Source: Pardosa pseudoannulata (Eukaryota > Arthropoda > Arachnida > Araneae > Lycosidae). From it: 64,000 bases of DNA. Position 1 is the stretch's first letter, and every line of letters starts with the position of its first letter. The translations under genes were made by a program, and so were the position numbers. A model generated the notes under the pieces. It searched no databases, was not told the DNA's origin, and was given only the letters and a program-made list of their open reading frames with translations. The stretch lies in assembly GCA_032207245.1 (NCBI GenBank), contig CM063506.1, forward strand, positions 45,356,230-45,420,229, read 5' to 3'. This document shows, one piece after another, positions 34,701 through 47,873 of this stretch.

Positions 34701-37700
34701 TTTTTTTGTTTTAAATATTATTCAATTCTATGTATTGAGGGCATCTTTTAAAAACTAGGTTCTGTAAAATGGCCTAATTAATGCTGAATTATCATAAGTT
34801 TTGAATACAGTAAAAAATTGTATAATAGTTATCTAGCATAACTACTTGTTTTGAATTGTTAATACGTAAGTTAAGATTTTTTAAAAAGTTACAGCTTAAT
34901 AAAAGCAATGGGGGAGTTTTGGGTTCTTTGCAAATGTAGAATTAAGTTTTAAATTAAAAAAAAAAAAAGGATAAGCTAGTCCTTGGGCTAATCTTAAATG
35001 TAATTCTGAATAATTTTTGGCACTTGTGAAAAAATTTATTTTACTCACATTGTTCATTTCTTGATATTCCTAACATATCAAAGTCAAGCAAAAATGTAAA
35101 GGCTACACTATTGAGTATAACTGTAAGACTATTTTATCTTGTATAGAAAATTAAAGATTTTCATTCCATTACTCTTAAAATTTTTCCTCTCAAGTATATT
35201 ATTATATTATGGCATATGAGACAAATACACAGTAATTCTATAATGAATTATTTTTTTAAATTTTGTTTTTAAATATACTTTGTATGTAATGTTTAATATT
35301 GAGGAATAATTGCTGTATATGAATATGAAAGTAATTATAGACAAATATTCCATTTTTTTATTATTTTAGAGAGAAATCAAATCAGAATCATTAGAGATAT
35401 CAAATATGTCTGTCTGAGCATTACAATGAAAAAAATATTAAATACTTTGCATATTGAAATTCATGAATGCCTTTTCTTTTCATATTTTTGTGTTTTGAAC
35501 TTATTTGACTTAATTGCATGGATTTTTAGTTGAAAATGAGTTGTGAATCATACAATTATTTTGAAACTTTTTTTTTCTTAAAATTAAAAGAAATTTACCT
35601 ACTAATTATTTTTTAAAACTGCAAATATTATTTCAGTAGTTAAATTTTTTAAATATTGGTTGATTGCTTTTTAAATTTCATATAAATGTTTCTTTTGTTT
35701 ACTTGTAAAAAATTTTCCTTGCTTGTTTATTTGCTTATTAAGCATGCATTATCGAGCGTTTCACAAACCGATTATTTTTTGTTATTTTATGTTAATTGTT
35801 TTATTTTTACTGCTTTTATTTTACTTTTGTTCTTCTATATTTTATTTGTTTCGTTATTTCTAACTTTAGTTCAGCAACCATCACGTAAAATAGGATCAAT
35901 CGCAGATTATGATCCATTGAATGACAACTATGGTTCTCTGGGATCAGGTTACAGATCGGGGTCTGTAGGTCATCAAGATACAGCGAATATGTACCGAGGT
36001 AGGTTTTGCACAGGAGCACCATAACTGTAGTAGTCTGCGCGGGTGGGAATAAATCTAACGTTACATCACACTTTTAATTATTTATATCTTAGTATATTTT
36101 GTCTAAAAGTTGCACAATTTTTATGTAAATTATGTAGAGTGTTTCAAATTTATTGTTTTATCTTTATTGTTGGATCTATTTAATACATTACCACACATTA
36201 TCAAATCATTTAAAATCCTAACTTAATCAAAACTAGAAAAGTAAGCATAAGGAAGGGGATAGAGAAGATTGTTTTCGGGTCCCAGTCTGCCTTTTTTTAA
36301 CTTTGCACTTAAGTTGTTCAATTTCAACTCAACACAGTGGCTTAACCTGAACATCTTGTCTGTAATAAAATTTAGTAATTAGGTGCTCTCTATATATAAA
36401 CCAAGAAAAATACCAGATTTGATGTATGCACAAGTTTTGAAAATACAGTTGCATAAATTTAAAAAAAAATTCTCCAAAATTGGAAGATTGATACATTTTT
36501 AAATTGCAATGTTCAGCTTGGCTGATTAATCTTTTGATTACTAATTTATTTGAAGACTTTTTGCATATGGAACATTTTATTTGTTGATGTATGGATTAAT
36601 ATGTGACAGTAAGTTTCTTTTGAAGTTTTTAAAAAAAAAATTTTAAGTGATACCAAGTATGTAGTTTTAACAATATTTAAGTTATAAAACATAGGAATGG
36701 GCAAACTTTTTTGGAGCAGACTAAAAAACAAATTGAAAAGACTTACAGCACCAATATAACTTGTTCATTTTAGAACAAGTTGTATTTAATAACTGCAAAA
36801 TATATCTTAGTCCATTCCTTTTTAAGAGCACAATACTCTGAATCAGCAGTAGGATTTTAAGTACACATTTTGGTGTTGAAATATTTTAAGAATATCTACA
36901 ATAACAGACAGGCCAACTACTCCAGATTCTTCAGAGCAGCTCCGGAGAAATGAAAAAATTTGATAACTCCAAAAACTCCTCAGATTGCTCCAGAAAATAG
37001 CAAATCTTTTAAACAGCCAAAAGATCAAAATTCAACAATTAAATACAAAGTTGTGCAAAAAATAATGCTGAATATTACTCCTTTCACACAGTAATGCTTA
37101 ACGTTTTCAGCACTGTGTGGAAAAGCCTAAATGAATTTAGGTCAAATTTAAGCATACAAACTCTAGAATCCTTGATGATAGAAAAATGGAAATATTTTAA
37201 TCAGGGTTAATGTTGCTATAAGAAACTGTTCTGAAAAATAAGTTGTTAGAGCTAAAAAAGAGCTACTCCATAAATTTTTAAATGCAAAAATTTTAATTTA
37301 CCTTTTACAATGTATTACTGTGTAAATATTTTAAATTTAATTTAATTCCGAAACCAATAAGATATGTATGACAACTCACGTCCGCAGCTGCACACCAGCC
37401 ATAATTTATAACTTTGAAATTCGTACCTGCTCGCCTATGGTTACTGGAGCAGGTGTCTTGGGTTTGTTTAAAGCCTATGTTGCCAATGATGAAGCACAGC
37501 AGCGACAAAACTCTGGATTAAACATTTATTATTAAGAAGATTTGTTAAAACATATGTACACTTCAAATCATACTCAAAACAGGGCTGAAATAAGACCGAG
37601 GAAAAAAAAACAAATTGTGCCGAGCGGAAAACACATCTCTCAGTCTCAGCTCCTTTCACCAGAATATTTGGAGTTTTTTAAAGTATCGCACTCCTCTTCG

Positions 37701-40700
37701 GGAGGGCTGGGGTGGAGCATAAGTTTGCAATTTTTCCCCACTTCAATTTTCGTGCCCAGGGCACGTGCCCCAAGTGCCCGTGCGATAATCAGTCCCTGTG
37801 TTTAATATGCTGTGGGCTGGATTGATCCTACTGGTGGGCCGTAGTTTGCACATCTATGCTATAGTTGATATGCAGCTTATATAGTAAGTGATGCTCATCA
37901 AAGGAAATTTCAGGAGTTGCAGCTTCAGCAAAACATGTATAAGACAAGTGTCAGTTGTCAAATATACTCCAAAGGGTTAAGGTAGAAAGATGAAAAAATA
38001 TTTTGTAGAAATTTGTGTATTTGTTTATTTGATCTCTAACACAATAGGAATTGTGAGTTTTAAAGTTAAAAATTTATATTAAAATTTTGAATTTTATTAA
38101 AATTGGTTATTTCATAAAAAGGAAGGGGATGTAAACAATATTTGTTATCAATGATTTAATTAAATAGCTATGTAAAATCAGCCTTATTTAAAGTGTAAAA
38201 TCTAGATGGTAAACACACCAAAATAATAATAATAGCATGTAGTTAAATTTTTTTACACTTTAATAATGTTGTAAATATAATGTAGCTTGGTCTTCAACTT
38301 AAAGAATTATTTTGAAGTGAAATCATATCTATAAATTCTTGATATAGTCTTTAGAAGCTACAGTAGTTTGGTGCACTTCCATTTTGAGAGAGTGTAAACT
38401 CTTTCCATTAGAGTCACTCAGTTTACTTTATACACAATGTACCTTATAGGAGGCCATAATATGTGTTCTAGGGTGAGGATTAGCAGACTTTCGACCGAGA
38501 AAATCTTTCTTTTCAATGAAACAAGGTAATGAAGGTATCAAAGAACCATTTATTTGTATTCATTGCTTTTGATATAATACATAGAGATAAAAGTCTGAAA
38601 AGCTGTAAACACATATATAAAGAGTCACTTACAGTTTGCAAGGCATTGTCTGCAGATCTTTTGGTGGTATGAAATGGATGTAGATTGGACTACCTTGATA
38701 TAAAAAAGAGAATTTATGAGGATGACATTATTATTCTCATTTTCTTTTGCTAGAGCATATGCTAACCACAAACTATTTCCATAGATTATCATTAGGTAAC
38801 CATTACTTTTTGTTGTTTGCAGGCTGTCTTGTAATGCTGTTTCTTTTTCAGATGTTGACTATTTTATTTTGAAACGATCTTTGCATTTATTTTTAGATTA
38901 CTCAATGTATAAGAATATTCTTATATAAGGCTGATCTTAACTTATATAGAGGGCACTTGGGTACTAAATTTTATTAAATTCAAATATGGTGAGATAAAAT
39001 GTTTTAAAATTATGTTGAATTGATGTAGGGGGACTGTTATAATGTTAGTTATAGATGTGTATCACACTTTGAGTTCTTGAACTGGTTGGTTAATATTTTG
39101 TGTTCGTGCTTTAGATATGTCTAATAGGAATTGTATTGCATGTACTTGGCTTCTATAATTGCAAAATGCTACATATTTTAAGTATCTAATGCTGTACTAT
39201 GAAGTGTTAGACAAGTTGATAGAATGTAGCTTTAGTTGCATTAAAATTTGTTCGTTTTCTTAAATAAGGGGACTTTGTATTCAGGTCAAGAATACATATA
39301 GTACAATCTGGTGTTTCATTGTTTGACATATCCTGTTTAATTTTTCTGTGTTTTTTTAATAAATTTTTTTAGCCTATTTTCAAGTAAATTTTTCTTATTT
39401 TGGTTATTTCCTAGGACTTATAACCAAAGAACCCCTCTTCTCAAATGCAAGAGTAGTACGAGTGATAAAAATTATCAGAATTATCTTTAGGCACTAAATT
39501 TTTGTTAAATAGATCAGGACAAATACAAGTCTTCTTATTGAAACATTACTAAATATGCTTTTAAAGATTAGTATTCAGTATTAAGTGTTAACTTATCTTA
39601 TATTCTACTCTATCAAAGCAAGTTAAGTGTGAGTTGCAGTAATTTAAAAAAAAAAAAAAATTAAAAGGAAGCTTTACTTTAAAAATACTTAGGATATATC
39701 TTTTGTGTATGTTAGGAAAATTGTTGTATTTTAACAAAAAATTTTATATTTTGTATGCCTTAGAAGTACTTAAATGAAAGCTTAACACTACTGTATTTGT
39801 ATTAAATGGATTTAGTTTTGATTTTTTATTAAATCTGTCTAGATAAAATATTTTTTCTTCTGTGCAGACAATTTCTATTTTGTTGTAATATTTTGTTTGA
39901 ATTGCATGTTACTTAAATACTTTAAAGGTAATGATAGTTTTTAAAGATTTTATATTAGACATTTAGCATTAAATTTGATCACAAAAAACAAAAGTAGATT
40001 AGAAAAAAACTTTAAAAAAACCTTTGTTTGCATTCATTCAATTTGTATTTTAAAACACAACACTTCTTCTGTCGTTGAATGAAAAGTATTTGTCTGTGAT
40101 ACTGTTTAAAACAATCTCCTGTTGTCTGACTTCATGTTAAAAGTTATACTTACTCTTTGTCATAAAATTTGTGAAATGTTGCTGAGTATTTGTTATTTCT
40201 GTTCTAGCACAAGAACCTGTTCCTTCTGTTCCAAAAGCAGTTGGGGTAAGTATTTAACTTTGATTGTTTGAAAAATATGCTTGCTGTTTTTTGTTAAATG
40301 GCCATTAATTTTTTTAAAAAATCAGTAAGAAAAGTTTGTCATTAACCCAGTGACAATTTATTTAAAAATAAATTTCGTTCTTTTTATTTTGTGACAGTTT
40401 ATCATATTTGAGTGTGTGTGTGTGTGTATATAGATATATGGATAAATTATATAGATATATTATATAGATATGAGATATATATAGATAGATAGATAGATAG
40501 ATATAGATAGATATAGATAGATAGATAGATAGATAGATATAGATAGATAGATAAATAGATATAGATAGATAGATAGATAGATATAGATAGATAGATAGAT
40601 AGATATAGATAGATAGATAGATAGATAGATATAGATAGACATAGATATAGATAGATAGATAGATAGATAGAGAGATATATTGTAACGTACTGGAGATATG

Positions 40701-40964
40701 GTAGGCAAAGCTGCCAATGAAACAGGCTAGAAAACTGTTTAATGTAGACTAAATATTTTATTCAGGTGAATAAATTATGTACAGGTTCAGTAGATTTCTA
40801 AATATTCTGGGATCTTGTGCTGAGATAACATTCACTCAATTAGGATGCATGGGTACTGGGTACAATGTGGCTAGGGCTTCTAAATCACTGGAACAGTTTG
40901 CTAATTAGTGCCGGTAATTACATAGAGATAGATAGATTTAGATATACATAGAGATAGATTTATC

Positions 40965-40995
<31 letters not shown>

Positions 40996-41051
40996 GTATA
41001 GATTTAGATATATAGAGAGAGATATAGATTTAGATATATATATAGAGAGAG

Positions 41052-41105
<54 letters not shown>

Positions 41106-44100
41106 ATTTATATTATATATATATATAATAGTGAACAGTTAGCTTTCACACCAAGGTGTGTATCACGCTGGGGTTCGTGAAGAAAACTCGGGATGCAAGA
41201 CTATCCAAAATGAGAGCAAGGGTCATTCTCAGCTAACTACTCCTATGCACGACATAATAAAAAAATAGTAAAATAATGGGAATGGGATCCCCAAGTCGAA
41301 GGTCGACTTCTTAGCAAACAGAGATGCTGGCGGTCTCTAAACAAGCAAACTCCAGAAATCCGAGAGACAAGTAGACTCCTCGAGCTCCACACCACAGTTT
41401 CAAAAGCAACTCTCATTATTTACATAAAAAGTTTTATAGCGGTCCCGGGTTCCCTTCACCTGATTCTTCCGGAACCTTCGAGAAATAAGATGATGCAATC
41501 TTGCGGTCACTTACCGCCTGAATCAGCTGTTTCATTTCCATATGTGGCCGAAAAGCCATCTTAAAATCAGCTGACCCAAACAACTTAATTGCCTTTTTCG
41601 CTACCGCTAATGGGCGCACATGTGGTACTGTAATTATTTACAATCATTTCACCAAGTCTTTTCACTTAACAGTCTCACTAAGTCTCAGACACGCTAGCTC
41701 CAGCACACAGACAGTTTTCAATAAAGTCCGGGACCTAGTACACAATGTGTATTGTTTGACCACCCTTTTCTATCTGCCGCTAACCGTAATTGTCTGCTGC
41801 GAAAGGTCACCTTCCGCTCCTCTTTCTTTGGACCCATGTAACGGATCGTTAAAAGAAGTGAAAAAAAAAATGATTGTCACCATCGTCTTTGCTTTGTGAG
41901 CTTAACTTGTAAATACATGTTGATCAGGCAATTTAAATGCCATAGCAACTTAATTCAGGTATTGCTCGTCATTTGATGTAATTGGGATAAAGGGATAAGA
42001 CTTTTTTCATTAGTTTTTAACTGTGTTCTGATTACAGACATGAGTAATGCCTGTTATACAAAATGTATAAAACACTAAAATTTACAACAAAGTAATTTTT
42101 GATTTAGATAGAAAACTGTTCTTAAAAATTAAGTTGCCCATCACCGTGTCTTTGAAATGTGTTGTGCATTGCATATAAATTATGCTGTAATATTTTTACT
42201 GTATGTTTAGCTTTTTTACAGAAAAATAACTAGGTATGAAATTTTACTTATATTAAATATAACCCAAATAATTTATTTACATTTGTACAGAGTTATGAAA
42301 ACTTCCATTGTTTCTCTGTATAACACACTTAATAAGTTGACAAATTACCTAACATTTTTAAAAAGCATGTATAGTTGTATGCAAAACACTTTAATAAACA
42401 GTGCTTAGTAGTTTAGAAAATAAAAATTTGCTGGAACGTTTTGAAGTTGCTAATAAACTTTTTTTAAATTCAATTTAGAAAAATAAATCAAATTTCAAAT
42501 TTAGAAAAGAGGAACTGGAACAAAAAACATAATTAATCATAAGTTACTTATAATTGCAAAAATTGGACTTAATTCCCTTAAATGAAATAGTTTCTTTTAC
42601 TTTGCAGGCTAGTTAAATAACTTTTTATTTGATAGCAGTTAAAATTTAAGACTAATTTATTATGAGAATATATTTGCTGTATAGTAATAAAATTTTGTTT
42701 GATATGTTTAGTAGTTTTGCTGACTTTTCCCTAATATTTAGATGAGACTAGGAATTGTCCTAAATTAAGCATGTTTTGCAAACAATTTTATCCCATTTAG
42801 TAGAAATGTTACTTTTTTATAAGACTTACAGGGAATCACTGGCATTCAAAAAATTTCAATTAAAACTTTATTATAGCCAGACTGGTATTTAGACTGTTAT
42901 CTGCAACACAAATAAACATGTAACATATAAGGCACTAGGTATGAAATTTGTATTTACTACAAATTTTTTTGTAGCCATTATTGTCTTGAAACCATCATTG
43001 TTGCATTTAGTAGACAAATTTTTTTTTAAATTTTATTAATTTGTAGAAATTGGAATGATTAAATTTTTTTATATTTAATTTCTTAACATTTTATTTGTTG
43101 TGTGTGTGTTGGGGAGTGAGAGAGGTTATATTGTACACATATTATTGAGAAAATAGAATAATAAAAACTTTAATCAAATTGTGATTAGTGACTTTAAGCT
43201 TTTATTATTCTGTTTACATAAATATTTATTTAATTTAAATAATTTCAAAAGGAAAGTAAAATTTGTAAAAAGAAAATTCAAATTAGAAAAATTTGATTTA
43301 AATTATAAAAAATATTTGATATAAATAGAAAAATTGATTAATGATTTTTTAAATTAATCAAAGTTTTTATCAATCCTGAAGTTGAGGACGATAATAAAGT
43401 GGACTAAAAAAAAAAAATAAATAAATAAATACTAAAAATATATATATATATATATATATAATATGCTTAATGGGTTCTAAACAAGCGTTCTCATGGCAGA
43501 CGCGGACAACAGTTCGACCTTCCTAGATGGGGTCCAAATGCTCACACTCTGGTGACAATACAAAAAAAAGACGAAAGGGATGTCCTGTACACAACCATTG
43601 CACATAAGGGGTGGGGTGGGAACGTCGATATGTACCGAACACTGAAGTTGAGCCAAAATATTTATAACCATTGTTTAATTCTCTGTAAGGCTGATTTCTA
43701 AAATATCCTTTATAAGTATAAAGGCTTATGTGTAATAGAAATTGCTATGTAATCAACATAGTTGTGGCTTAAAGAAAACCAAGTAAATATTTGTAATCAT
43801 AATGTAACTTTTCACTACTGCGCATCTAAACAATTTGCTACAGATCTAAAGCTTTACTTATGAAATTATAAAGGCATAAACTTCAAATACCCCCCAAAAT
43901 TTTCACAATTGGGCTTCCACAATCATGCTCGTTAATGTCAACCACTACTGCCAGATGATGATTGAATGGGTAGCCTACTGCTCTTCAGTGCTAGAGTCTG
44001 TAGTAGGCATTTGGTGGTATTAACCCCAACCTTGTTCTCCATAGGCATTATGAATTGGCTTTAAATAGTAGGTCTTGGCCTCATTAGCCCTTAGGTATCT

Positions 44101-47100
44101 AAACAGTAGACCATAACGTTTCAAACAAAACCAAACTGCTAGACTTAAAAAATATTGAGCCTTAACTTGCAATCATTTATGCTGTTTTTTACACATGTCG
44201 TATATTATTTTGTCAGTCATTTAACATATTTCAACAAAAAAGAAAAATTTGGCAGTTTGATTTGCATGTAGATGATCAAATTTGTAAAGTGACCAGTTTA
44301 ATAAAAAAATATTAAGATATATTTTTTAAAAACAGCTGTTGTATTTTTCCCTTTAAATTAACATTAATTTATATCTCTTTAGAAAACTTGAAGAGTTTTT
44401 GGAAATTGAAATGAAAAAAAATCTGATAACATTCATTAACCAAGAATGATTTAATCATATTAAATCTAAGCTTGTTAACAAACAAAAGTTGAACTGTGTA
44501 ATAAAATTCCAAGAAGAGTGCAATTTGTCACTTCTGATAGTATATGCATATTTATTTTAATAAAGTTAGGTATTCAACATAATTTGTGTATATAACATAT
44601 ATATACTTACATACATTGGCAATCATATAGAGCACTCATATAATCATAGCAGTAAGGGTATATGTTCTGGTTCAAGTTATGGATCTACTAGGAATCTGTA
44701 ATGATAGGGGGCAGCCAAATGTTTCTCATGCAAGCACCTAAAATCCCAGACTGGCCTGATTTTCTCTGTCTTCTTTCTTTACTCTTCTTCTCTTCAAATT
44801 TTACTTTCTTGTGTAGCTTGCTTTTAAGCATTCTAAATTTCATTTCACAAATCACTGATCTGTTGCTATTTCATTTTTCTATTTACGCAATAATTTATTG
44901 GTATTGTTTTGATAGAATTCGTGTCTGAAAGATAAATTATAACAAATTATTCAACTGCTGGGACATCATTCTTAAAGTAGCTTATGTCTAAATTAATCAC
45001 ATTTTATATTCATCTGTATTATGTATTTGCTATTTATCTGACAAATATGTAATGTATGCAATTGTCATATTAACTCTTTGTAATTACTAGAAAAAAAGTG
45101 CCTCCTTATATTTTGGTATAGTTGTTGAAGGTAACCTAAAAGGTGCTATCTCAAGTTAAACAAATTAAATTTTTTAACTATTGAATAGGAATTAATTTTT
45201 GTCAAACTATCATTCTAAAATTTGTTTTAGGAAGATTTGTTTATTATATCAGGCTTGCAATTCCGTCACTTTTCTCACCTTTAGTCACTTTTTTTACAAT
45301 TGATCACTTTTAGACACTTAAACACGTAAACAGTCACTTTTGTCATGGTGTATCACAGCTGAAAAAAGGTCTGTTGTTGAAAAAGGAAAATCTGAATTAG
45401 TAACAAAATATTTTAATAAAAAACCAAAAATGTGATGCTCTTCTCTTATTTTCCTTATTAAAATGTAATTAGTCATATGGTTTCAAGAATTTAATGATTT
45501 TAAAAAGCCGTAAAGAAGTTCCACAAATCTAGATTTGTACTGAAATGTACATTTAATACATTAAAGTAATTTACGTCAAATCACACATTTCTCTTTATCT
45601 TTTCTTCACAATTTTTGTTCAGACTCTAATCTAGCAATGTACATATTTCAAAACATCATTAATATATGCAGAAAATTGTGATTATAAAATTAATGTTTTG
45701 TATGTATTCAAATCTAATTTATAGATTTTCTTGAATAAAAATCAGTGTTGAGTTGTGTTAAACAAAATTTTTAACTTTTTTGTATTTGATGCTAAAATCA
45801 TGTCTTGCATGAATCATTTGATTTAGATTTAAAATAAATAGAAAAATCTTAATAATAGCATCTGTAATCAAGAGGAAAAAAATATCTCTTCTTTTTTTTT
45901 TTCCCCCAAATGCTTAGTCACTTTTTAGTCACTTATTCTATATTATTTGTCACTTTTCTCACCTTTTTGGAAGTACCTCAGCAGTTGCAAGCCTGTTATA
46001 TCTAACTCTCTAACTGTTATTTGCATTTTATTTTTATACCTTGACAGTTGAAAAATAAACCTTGCTTAACACAATTTGATATTAAAGCATAGAGAATTTT
46101 GGAATAAATATCATTTATTGTGCCAAAAGCATTTTCAGACATTTAGCATTGAGCTTTATTTTTAATTACCCTTTTCTTTTTTATAGTTTTTAAATTAGTC
46201 TAGATTAATATTTTCTATTATATGATGCAATTGAATTTCACTTTGACTTCATACTCATATTATATTAATATGTTAAAACATGATCAAAAGTCATATGTTT
46301 ATGTGTGTATGTAGTATATACACAAGAAGACAGTACATTAATTTGTTATTTTGTTCATCTAATATTTTTAAACTTGTTTGAATTGAAATATGACAAGCAC
46401 TTTAACCAGCAAACCTGTTCATTTTCCAAATTGATCTGAGAAAAATGTGTTCTCTCCAGCAGGCACCTTAAAGTTGTTTAAAGTTTTTTTTTTAAACTAA
46501 ATTATACTTCTGTGTTGAATTTTTTACCTTAAAACATTCTTGTAATGTGTTGTTCTATATAGCAGTTAAATTTTATTCCTTTTTTAATTTCTTTCTGTTA
46601 ATAGTATATTTTTCAAATAAGAGTTGTTTATATGATGCTTGCTCATAATTCAAATCTCCCCCTCCAATAAATAAATAAAATTTCATTAAATCAAAATTTA
46701 CTTAATTTGTTGACAAATTTGTTAGTCATTAGATCCTTCCTGTGGATCTCAGAAAAAATTTAAGTTTTTAACAGTATGTAAATCATAGAAATCAGTAATC
46801 TGTAGTTATGATAGTACAAATTCATTAAATCTTCTTCTACATAACATGTCTTAAAACCTCAACCTTCTGACCAGAGCAAGAAAAGAGTTTTATGAACAAA
46901 CTTCACAAACACTAATCACCCTTGGTTCTATTGAGCATAGCAGAAAGGAGTCCTTACACAATGGAAAAAAATTTAAGATTTGGGAACAATTCAAAACTAG
47001 AAGCTGTACACTTACCTTATCAAGAGAAATTACCTTTATTGAGTCTATACATATACAGCCCAAGCCATAGGAATCATTTTTATATTTTTTAAAACCATGA

Positions 47101-47822
47101 TCTGAAGATTGATTTATACTGATTATTTCTTTCAAGTTGTTAATTAAATTTTGTTTTATAGCGTACATTGCTAGAGTCGAATATGCTGAATTTTTATGCA
47201 ATAAATGCATTTAAATACTCTGGGCATATATCTATTGCATATATTGTCTAAAGTAGGTGGTGGCCAAGCAGTAGTGCAGTAGGCTATATGCAACCTGCAG
47301 CAGAATTCATGAAATTTATAATTAAAACAAATATTGCACTGACTACAGTATATATATTAAGTTATTTTTTATTGACTATTTTTACAATTAGTTTAGGAAA
47401 CTTTTAATAATGCTATGGTTAGTTTATGAATAATAAAAAAAACTAATTCATTGTTTAAATATTGACTGTCAGTCAGGTGAGATAGTATTAATAGCTATTG
47501 TCCTGACATAGAAATAGATTGTTTCCAGAATATATAATTTTTTTTAACTTAAAAGCAACACATAGCAATAAATTTGAAATCATATACTATATAATTAGTC
47601 TATAACCTTTACTCCATACTGATATCAACATACACACCTGATATGTATTGGCAGTTGAACAAGGACAATAAACAGTGAAGTCTTGCCCTTCCCGCAACAA
47701 CATGTCACTGGCTACTGAGATGTCATCACACACTATGCTCTTGTGTGGGATTGGCTGTTCAGTGTTAATATTATTTCATGCACTGGAACTAAATTAGGAG
47801 CTAACATGTTAAATTTTTACCA

Positions 47823-47873
<51 letters not shown>

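Larger units (their letters stand above)
35999..40207 (+). other. Lasp intron (4.2 kb)
   Basis: It holds the MITE copy at 36905-37372 and a mosaic repeat to 37798; the rest is AT-rich without supported exons. Confidence 0.55.

Noticed and set aside
40460..40717. Ser/Ile/Tyr/Leu repeat protein on the minus strand
   Set aside because: Translation of the GATA microsatellite.
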